Origin: Pseudomonas hygromyciniae
GTDB taxonomy: Bacteria > Pseudomonadota > Gammaproteobacteria > Pseudomonadales > Pseudomonadaceae
Length of the DNA stretch: 64,000 bases
Assembly: GCF_016925675.1 (NCBI RefSeq)
Contig: NZ_CP070506.1
Coordinates: 3,098,501 to 3,162,500 of the forward strand
Direction of reading: 5' to 3'
Shown here: piece after piece, positions 58,391-64,000 of the stretch
How positions within the stretch are numbered: position 1 is the first letter of the stretch
Layout of the letters: the number at the start of each line of letters is the position of its first letter
Program-made: the position numbers and the translations under genes
The notes under the pieces: generated by a model
What the model was told of the DNA's origin: nothing
Seen by the model: only the letters and a program-made list of their open reading frames with translations
The model's database searches: none

Positions 58391-61048
58391 CTATGCAAGG
58401 CTTTTGCTGACCACCTCGAACACATCGCTGGACAGCTCGCCCGAACCGCGGATGCGCTCCAGTTCAGCCTTCATCAGCGCCTGGCGGGCGCTGTCGTATT
58501 TACGCCAGCGGGTCAGCGGCGCCAACTGCCGCGAGGCAATCTGCGGGTTGAAGGCATTCAGCTCGATGACCAGGTCAGCCAGGAAGCGATAGCCCGAACC
58601 ATCGGCCGCGTGGAAATTGATCAGGTTCTGCCCGGCGAAGGCGCCAACCAGCGCACGCACCTTGTTCGGGTTCTTGATATTGAACGCCGGGTGCTGCATC
58701 AGCGCCTTGACCCGCGCCAGCCCGTTCGGCAATACGCTAGCGGCCTGGACGCTGAACCACTGGTCCATGACCAGTGGGTTGTCCTTGAAGTTCTCGGCAA
58801 ACACTTGCAGGGCCTTGGCCTTCTCGGCCTCGAACGGCGAGTTGACCAGTACCGCCAATGCGGTCAGGCGCTCGGTCATGTTGTCGCACGCGTCGAACTG
58901 TTCCAGGGTCGCGGCCAGCACTTCGGGCTTGCCACTGAGCATCAGGTACGACAGCGCGATGTTCTGCAGGGCACGGCGGGCGAAGTGCTCGGCCGACGCC
59001 ACGTAAGGCGTGTTGCGCGAAAGATCGCGGTTGGCCTGGTAGCGCAGCCACAGGCCTTCGAACAGCTGGTCGGCCAACTGCTTGCGCGCAAATTCGCGAG
59101 CAGCATGGATCGCATCAACGTCTGCCACTTCACTGATTTCGGTGAGGTAGGCTTCACCCGGCAACGACAACATTTCCGCAACCATGGCCTGGTCCAGGCT
59201 CTCGTCGCTCAACACGCTGCGCAGTGCATTGACCAGCCGCTGATCCAGCACCAGGGCCTGGCCCTGCTGGTGTTGGCCGATCAGGTCCTGCAATACCTGC
59301 ACTGCCAGTTGCTGGCCCGCCTCCCAGCGGTTGAACCCGTCGCTGTCGTGTTGCATCAGGAACATCAACTGGTCACGGGTGTAGGGGAAGCTCAACTTCA
59401 CCGGCGCGGAGAAACCACGCAACAGCGACGGCAATGGCTGCGCGGCGATATCAACGAAGGTGAACGTCTGCTCGGCCTCAGTCACCGACAACACCCGCGA
59501 AGTGCCCTGCGCGGCGGCTTCACCGGCCAGGCGCAGCGGTAAATCAGCCCCATCGGCGTCCAGCAGGCCCAGGGCCACCGGAATCACGAACGGCAGCTTT
59601 TCCACATTATCCGGGGTTTGCGGGCAGCTCTGACGGAAGGTCAGGCTGTAGGTCTTGGCTGCGGTGTCGTAGGACTCGCTCACCGCCAGACGTGGCGTAC
59701 CGGCCTGGCTGTACCAGCGCTTGAACTGGGTCAGGTCGGCGCCGTTGGCGTCTTCCATGGCCTTGATAAAGTCATCGCAAGTCACGGCCTGGCCGTCGTG
59801 GCGCTCAAAGTACAGGTCGCTGCCTTTGCGGAAACCTTCGGCGCCGAGCAAGGTGTGGATCATGCCGACCACTTCCGAACCCTTTTCGTACACGGTCAGG
59901 GTGTAGAAGTTGGAAATCTCGATAAAGCTATCCGGGCGCACGGCGTGGGCCATGGGTCCTGCATCTTCAGCGAATTGGTGAGTGCGCAGGTAGGCCACAT
60001 CCTGGATACGCTTGACGGTGGCCGAGTTCATGTCCGCAGAAAAATGCGAATCACGGAATACGGTGAAGCCTTCCTTGAGCGACAGTTGGAACCAGTCGCG
60101 GCAGGTCACGCGGTTGCCCGACCAGTTGTGGAAGTATTCATGGGCGACAATCGCTTCGACCCGCTGGTGCGCGGCGTCGGTCGCGGTCTCGGCGCGGGCC
60201 AGCACCGCGCTGGAGTTGAAGATATTCAGGCCCTTGTTTTCCATGGCGCCCATATTGAAGTCGTTCACGGCCACGATCATGAAGATATCCAGGTCGTATT
60301 CGCGACCGTAGACCTCTTCATCCCAGCGCATGGACTTCTTCAAGCTGTTCATGGCGTGCTGGCACTTGTCGATATTTTCCGGCTCGACATAAATACGCAG
60401 TGCGACGGTGCGCTGGCTCATGGTGGTGAAGGTGTCTTCGACACACCACAGGTCACCGGCCACCAGGGCGAACAGGTAGGCCGGCTTCTTGAACGGGTCC
60501 TCCCAGGTTGCCCAGTGCCGACCGTCTTCGCCTGGGCCGCTGGCAATCGGGTTGCCGTTGGACAGCAGCACCGGATAGCTGTGCTGCTCGGCGATCACCG
60601 TGGTGGTGAACGTGCTCATCACGTCCGGGCGATCCAGGTAGTAGGTGATCTTGCGAAAGCCCTCGGCCTCGCATTGGGTGCAGAACATGCCGCCGGACTT
60701 GTACAGGCCTTCCAGGGCGGTATTGGTTTGCGGGTGGATGCGCACGCTGGTGTCGACAGTGAAGCTGTCGCTGATTGGCTGCAATGTCAGGTGGCTGTCG
60801 CTCAACTGGTAGTCGGCGGCGCTCAGCTCCTGGTCGCCCAGGGCGACGCTCAGCAGTTCCAGTTGCTGGCCGTCCAGCACCAGCGGCGGCAGGCCGGCGC
60901 CGCGCTCGGGATTGCGGCGCATCACCAGCTGCGCGTGGACCAGGCTATGGTCCTCGAACAACTCGAAGGTCAGGTGGGTCTCGTCGATCAGGTACTCGGG
61001 CGCCTGATAGTCCTTCAGGTAGATCATCTTCGGTTGTTCGGTGCGCAT
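58391..61048 (-). CDS. pepN: Aminopeptidase N
   Basis: An 885-residue M1-family zinc aminopeptidase removing N-terminal residues from peptides in the cytosol. The exopeptidase motif GAMENKG binds the free amino end. The zinc site is HEYFHNW with His303, His307 and Glu304, plus Glu326 in LSLKEGFTVFRD. The N-terminal TEQPKMIYLKDYQAPEYLID and the length match the E. coli-type enzyme. The ATG at 61048 lies 13 bp after the stop of the DUF2797 gene, so the two may be cotranscribed. Confidence 0.95.
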   Translation of the reverse strand: MRTEQPKMIYLKDYQAPEYLIDETHLTFELFEDHSLVHAQLVMRRNPERGAGLPPLVLDGQQLELLSVALGDQELSAADYQLSDSHLTLQPISDSFTVDTSVRIHPQTNTALEGLYKSGGMFCTQCEAEGFRKITYYLDRPDVMSTFTTTVIAEQHSYPVLLSNGNPIASGPGEDGRHWATWEDPFKKPAYLFALVAGDLWCVEDTFTTMSQRTVALRIYVEPENIDKCQHAMNSLKKSMRWDEEVYGREYDLDIFMIVAVNDFNMGAMENKGLNIFNSSAVLARAETATDAAHQRVEAIVAHEYFHNWSGNRVTCRDWFQLSLKEGFTVFRDSHFSADMNSATVKRIQDVAYLRTHQFAEDAGPMAHAVRPDSFIEISNFYTLTVYEKGSEVVGMIHTLLGAEGFRKGSDLYFERHDGQAVTCDDFIKAMEDANGADLTQFKRWYSQAGTPRLAVSESYDTAAKTYSLTFRQSCPQTPDNVEKLPFVIPVALGLLDADGADLPLRLAGEAAAQGTSRVLSVTEAEQTFTFVDIAAQPLPSLLRGFSAPVKLSFPYTRDQLMFLMQHDSDGFNRWEAGQQLAVQVLQDLIGQHQQGQALVLDQRLVNALRSVLSDESLDQAMVAEMLSLPGEAYLTEISEVADVDAIHAAREFARKQLADQLFEGLWLRYQANRDLSRNTPYVASAEHFARRALQNIALSYLMLSGKPEVLAATLEQFDACDNMTERLTALAVLVNSPFEAEKAKALQVFAENFKDNPLVMDQWFSVQAASVLPNGLARVKALMQHPAFNIKNPNKVRALVGAFAGQNLINFHAADGSGYRFLADLVIELNAFNPQIASRQLAPLTRWRKYDSARQALMKAELERIRGSGELSSDVFEVVSKSLA

Positions 61049-61061
61049 GCGTGAAATCCTT

Positions 61062-61859
61062 CTACTGATGCACGGCGAGCTGGTAAGCCGTGTATTTACG
61101 AATATTGATAACGCCGGTATCGAAGATCAGGTATTGGCCCTTGACCCCCAGCAGCGTGCCTTCGGCAATCGGGTTCTTGTCCAGGTTGAAGCTGACGATC
61201 TTGGCCGGATATTGCTCCACCGGGTAGCGGATTTCGAGGGGCTCGATATCGCTAACCGGTTGGATGGCCTGCAGGCCAAAGCGTTCCTGCAATTGCAGCA
61301 GGCCGTCGGCGCAGGAGACGAACAACTCGTCGCGCACCTGCTTGAGATCCACCGACACCGCATCGCCCTTGAGCAAGGCGCGCCAGTTGGTCTTGTCGGC
61401 GACCTGGCTGCGCAGCACATCCTCGACAAAGCCAGATTGCTGGCGCGTAGCCACGCGCATGATCGGCAACGCCTGACTTGCCCCCTGGTCCAGCCAGCGC
61501 GTAGGCAACTGGGTGGCGCGGGTGATGCCGACCTTGATCCCTGACGAGTTCGCCAGGTACACCACATGGTCGGTCATGCAGAATTTTTCGCCCCAGGCCG
61601 GGTCGCGGCAAGTGCCGGCATCGAAATGGCAGCGCTCGGGGCTCATGATGCACAGGTCGCACTGGGCCAGCTTGGTCATGCACGGGTAGCAATAGCCCTG
61701 GCTGAAACTGGTCTTGGTCTTGCGTCCGCAATGGGTGCAATGGATCGCACCGAGGTATTCCAGGCGTATGTGAGTGCCAATCAACGGGTTGACCGGCACC
61801 TCTGTATCACCCAGGCGAAAGGCGTATTGAACCGTCGGCGAACCCAGTTGCACCGACAT
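61062..61859 (-). CDS. DUF2797 zinc-ribbon protein
   Basis: A 265-residue protein with two cysteine clusters near residues 50-95: IHCTHCGRKTKTSFSQGYCY with a further CMTKLAQCDLC, then CHFDAGTC. The following VYLANSSGIKVGITRATQLPTRWLDQGA resembles the small GIY-YIG-like segment noted in this family. The function is unknown. I chose the ATG at 61859 (MSVQLGSPTVQYAF), although the frame is open upstream into the next gene. It sits 29 bp after the YeaC-type gene. Confidence 0.87.
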   Translation of the reverse strand: MSVQLGSPTVQYAFRLGDTEVPVNPLIGTHIRLEYLGAIHCTHCGRKTKTSFSQGYCYPCMTKLAQCDLCIMSPERCHFDAGTCRDPAWGEKFCMTDHVVYLANSSGIKVGITRATQLPTRWLDQGASQALPIMRVATRQQSGFVEDVLRSQVADKTNWRALLKGDAVSVDLKQVRDELFVSCADGLLQLQERFGLQAIQPVSDIEPLEIRYPVEQYPAKIVSFNLDKNPIAEGTLLGVKGQYLIFDTGVINIRKYTAYQLAVHQ

Positions 61860-61888
61860 CTTGCTGACTGCACCACGGCCAATCTCAA

Positions 61889-62149
61889 TCAATGGATGGC
61901 ATCCGACTTGAACAGGATGTTTTCCACCGGGGTCGATTTGGACTGGCATTCCTGCGGGCCCATGTAGCCGGTGCGCTGGTCTTCCGGCAGGTTTTGCAGC
62001 TCCCAGGCGATCATCGCCTGCAGGGACAGTTCACGCTGTTCGGCGGTGAGCTTGCGGCCATCGGACCATTTGCCGATTTCCACGGCGAGCTTGAGGCTCT
62101 GGTAGATATCCGGCGTGATGTTTTCGATCATTTCAGCAAAAGAGGACAT
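61889..62149 (-). CDS. YeaC-family (DUF1315) protein
   Basis: An 86-residue cytosolic protein matching the YeaC/DUF1315 family: MIENITPDIYQSLKLAVEIGKWSDGRKLTAEQ, then ELQNLPEDQRTGYM. The function is not known. It is the upstream neighbour of the DUF2797 gene in the same direction and is close to the rhomboid gene (30 bp), so rhomboid, YeaC, DUF2797 and pepN may form one transcription unit. Confidence 0.87.
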   Translation of the reverse strand: MSSFAEMIENITPDIYQSLKLAVEIGKWSDGRKLTAEQRELSLQAMIAWELQNLPEDQRTGYMGPQECQSKSTPVENILFKSDAIH

Positions 62150-62179
62150 AAGACTCTTCCTTAAAGAATGGGCAGAGAT

Positions 62180-63049
62180 TCAAGCGTTACGTTTATGGCG
62201 GCTGTACAACCCGCCGAGCAAACCGGTGATGCAACCCACCACCAGGCCGCCGACATGGGCCGCATTGGCGATTTCGCCGAAACCGATCATCGACACCAGG
62301 CCCGACAGGCAAAGCACCAGCCACACCAGCATCATCACCAGCACCCCACGGGGCAGGCGATACGCGGGGTTGGGCGCGAGCAACTGATAGATCCAGCAAT
62401 GGCCCAACAGGCCGTACAGCACGCCGGACAAACCGCCAAACAGGCCGGGGCCGCCAAAGGTGTATTGCGCGTAGTTGGAGGCCAGGCTGAACAGCAACGT
62501 CAGGCCCAGCAGGTTGATACTGCCCTGGCGCGACTCGATCCGCCGCCCCAGCTCCCAGTACCACATGCCATTCATCGCCAGGTGGAGTATGCCGAAGTGG
62601 ATCAGCATCGGCGTCACCAACCTCCACCACTGCCCCGCCGCCAGGCTGTCGGCCAGGGGAGTGAAGTACAAGTATTCGCCGGCCACGTGGAAATTCAGGA
62701 ACGTCAGCCAACTCATGGCTTGCAGGTTGTCACCAAGCATCGTGACAGCACCGACGATCAGGCTCAGCAGCAACACACCAGCGGTCAACGGACTATGGCG
62801 CAATTGCTGGAGAAAACCGGGGCGCTTGGCTGCCGGTTCCTGAGGAATGTCCAGTTGCTGGTCCGGGTCGCCAGCGGGAAAGCGTTGATACAGGCTGCGC
62901 ACGTCCTCGCTGATCGCGTCCGGTACCCACAACACCTGCTCGCCGGCCTCTTCGCTGACGCGATGGGGCACCTGCATGCGCTGCAACAGTTTGACGAAGC
63001 CACCCAGGTCGACGCTCAGGGGCAAGCGCAATACTGCGACGGTACTCAT
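62180..63049 (-). CDS. Rhomboid intramembrane serine protease (GlpG-like)
   Basis: A 289-residue membrane protease. The soluble N-terminal domain (1-85) has the GlpG-like opening AVLRLPLSVDLGGFVKLLQR. Six helices follow. Oxyanion residues are His156 and Asn160 in HLAMNGMWYWELGRRIE; catalytic Ser208 is in GGLSGVLYG, and His265 in NAAHVGGLVVG. The start overlaps the stop of the phosphatase gene as ATGA, so the two are translated together. Confidence 0.93.
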   Translation of the reverse strand: MSTVAVLRLPLSVDLGGFVKLLQRMQVPHRVSEEAGEQVLWVPDAISEDVRSLYQRFPAGDPDQQLDIPQEPAAKRPGFLQQLRHSPLTAGVLLLSLIVGAVTMLGDNLQAMSWLTFLNFHVAGEYLYFTPLADSLAAGQWWRLVTPMLIHFGILHLAMNGMWYWELGRRIESRQGSINLLGLTLLFSLASNYAQYTFGGPGLFGGLSGVLYGLLGHCWIYQLLAPNPAYRLPRGVLVMMLVWLVLCLSGLVSMIGFGEIANAAHVGGLVVGCITGLLGGLYSRHKRNA

Positions 63050-64000
63050 GAAATCACCTCGGGACGCTCGACATCGACCCACACGAACTTGTTCGGGTCG
63101 AGGCGGGTTTCCTGATCCAGTCGATAGGCCACCAGCTTGCCGTAGAGCACCGCGCTGTAGTCCAGGCAGGCCAGGTTCGGGCGGATCGGCGCCGGTTTAC
63201 CGCTGCGCCAATAGTGGCCGACGAACAACAGCGGCTCATCGACGCCATAGCGCAGCAGGGAGTTTTTTCTCAGTCGAGGACAAAGGCGTACGCGCCACCG
63301 GGTCGGGCAAGGCGTCAGGCTGGAACACGATGTCGCCGTAGGTCTTCGGGTCGTCCTCCCAGAACTTGGTGCGGAAGAACGAACGGGTCAGGCCGTCGCC
63401 GCCGGTCAGCGTCAGGCCGTCCGGCAGGCGCATATCGGTGCCGCGCAGCAGGCGGTCGAAGGCGTTGCAGGCAAAACTGCCAGGCACCGCTGCCGCCTGC
63501 AGGAAGTGCTCGTCAATGCATCCGTCGGGGAATTGTCTGCGCAGCGGCTCGATCAATCCCGAATCCCAGCAGGCATGCACCACACGAAAACGCCCGGCAT
63601 CGACAAACAACGGCATGTCGTAGAACCAGCCGAGGAAGTCATGCCAGTCGCCCGGATGATGTTCGAACTGGGTCAGGGTCTCGTGGATCAGCCGCTCATG
63701 GCGTGGCGAATGTTCACGCACGTACTGCTTGCCACTGCCGGGCGGCGCCAGGGTGCTCCAGCCCAGGGCGTTGAACTCATGGTTACCCATGATGCACAAC
63801 GCCTGGCCGGCTTCGACCATGTCGTGGACGATATGCAGTGCCTCGCGGATCCGTGGCCCACGGTCGATGATATCGCCGAGGAACACCGCCATGCGTGACG
63901 GATGGCGCCAGGTGCCACCCTGCTTGTGGTAACCCATCTGGTCGAGCAGGTGCTCAAGGGTATGAGCGCAACCGTGCACGTCACCAATCAGGTCGTAGCT
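63046..64000 (-). pseudogene. Metallophosphoesterase (Ser/Thr phosphatase-like), frameshifted, start beyond window
   Basis: The gene enters from the right edge, reading LIGDVHGCAHTLEHLLDQ. Metal-site motifs are GDVHG, LGDIIDRGP and MGNHEFNALGW, giving a calcineurin-like phosphoesterase; YVREHSPRHERLIHET and VVHACWD follow. After SSTEK the frame breaks at the T6 run 63263-63268, where one extra base turns the expected EKNSLLRYGVDEPLLFVGHYW into an early stop. The rest (FVGHYWRSGKPAPIRPNLAC) continues in the next frame to 63046. With one base removed the product is continuous. The substrate is unknown. It overlaps the rhomboid gene by four bases. Confidence 0.87.

Overview
The window reads as chromosomal DNA of a fluorescent pseudomonad (Pseudomonas fluorescens group). 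The evidence is the high-GC coding style, the ptxS-kguEKTD 2-ketogluconate operon, a complete fapABCDEF functional-amyloid operon, a sfnG dimethylsulfone monooxygenase, a dpkA-type reductase and several REPIN-like palindromes. No rRNA, tRNA, CRISPR array or phage block was seen.

Layout. 1-7.0 kb: tail of a methionine aminopeptidase; a divergent pair (RimK-like ATP-grasp ligase / GNAT-C39 peptidase fusion); sfnG with a sigma-54 promoter, divergent from a TSUP exporter; nudC; a dienoyl-CoA-isomerase-like crotonase. 7.1-8.6 kb: an IS481-type element inserted in a REP-like palindrome. 8.6-15.2 kb: a two-component system divergent from an RND efflux pump lacking its own outer-membrane channel. 15.3-22.7 kb: a DUF1345 protein, an autotransporter and two tandem paralogous proteins of about 660 residues with no recognised function. 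22.8-28.1 kb: ptxS and kguEKTD with two perfect PtxS operators. 28.1-28.5 kb: a cluster of tandem and dispersed repeats. 28.5-34.7 kb: chemoreceptor, NCS2 permease, LEA-type lipoprotein, GNAT, small proteins, dpkA. 34.9-40.0 kb: a 1701-residue toxin-like protein with a C-terminal HExxH metalloprotease-like domain. 40.0-41.4 kb: a PepSY protein and an orphan FecR. 41.7-47.9 kb: the fap operon, with a candidate sigma-54 promoter and a convergent sigma-54 activator gene. 47.9-56.2 kb: nhaB, gnd-zwf-HAD, cptA-like phosphoethanolamine transferase. 56.5-64 kb: GNAT, zapE, pepN, DUF2797, YeaC-type protein, rhomboid protease and a metallophosphoesterase cut by the window end.

How genes work together. 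The kgu enzymes turn 2-ketogluconate into 6-phosphogluconate, which the gnd product oxidises to ribulose-5-phosphate; zwf feeds the same node. The fap genes encode amyloid subunits, a C39 protease and an outer-membrane pore. sfnG belongs to sulfur scavenging.

Caution on quality. Five conserved genes (sfnG, the IS transposase, the RND pump, the sigma-54 activator and the terminal phosphatase) carry 1-2 base frameshifts, most in runs of five or six identical bases. This looks more like homopolymer base-calling error than true gene loss, so the 'pseudogene' calls below are provisional.
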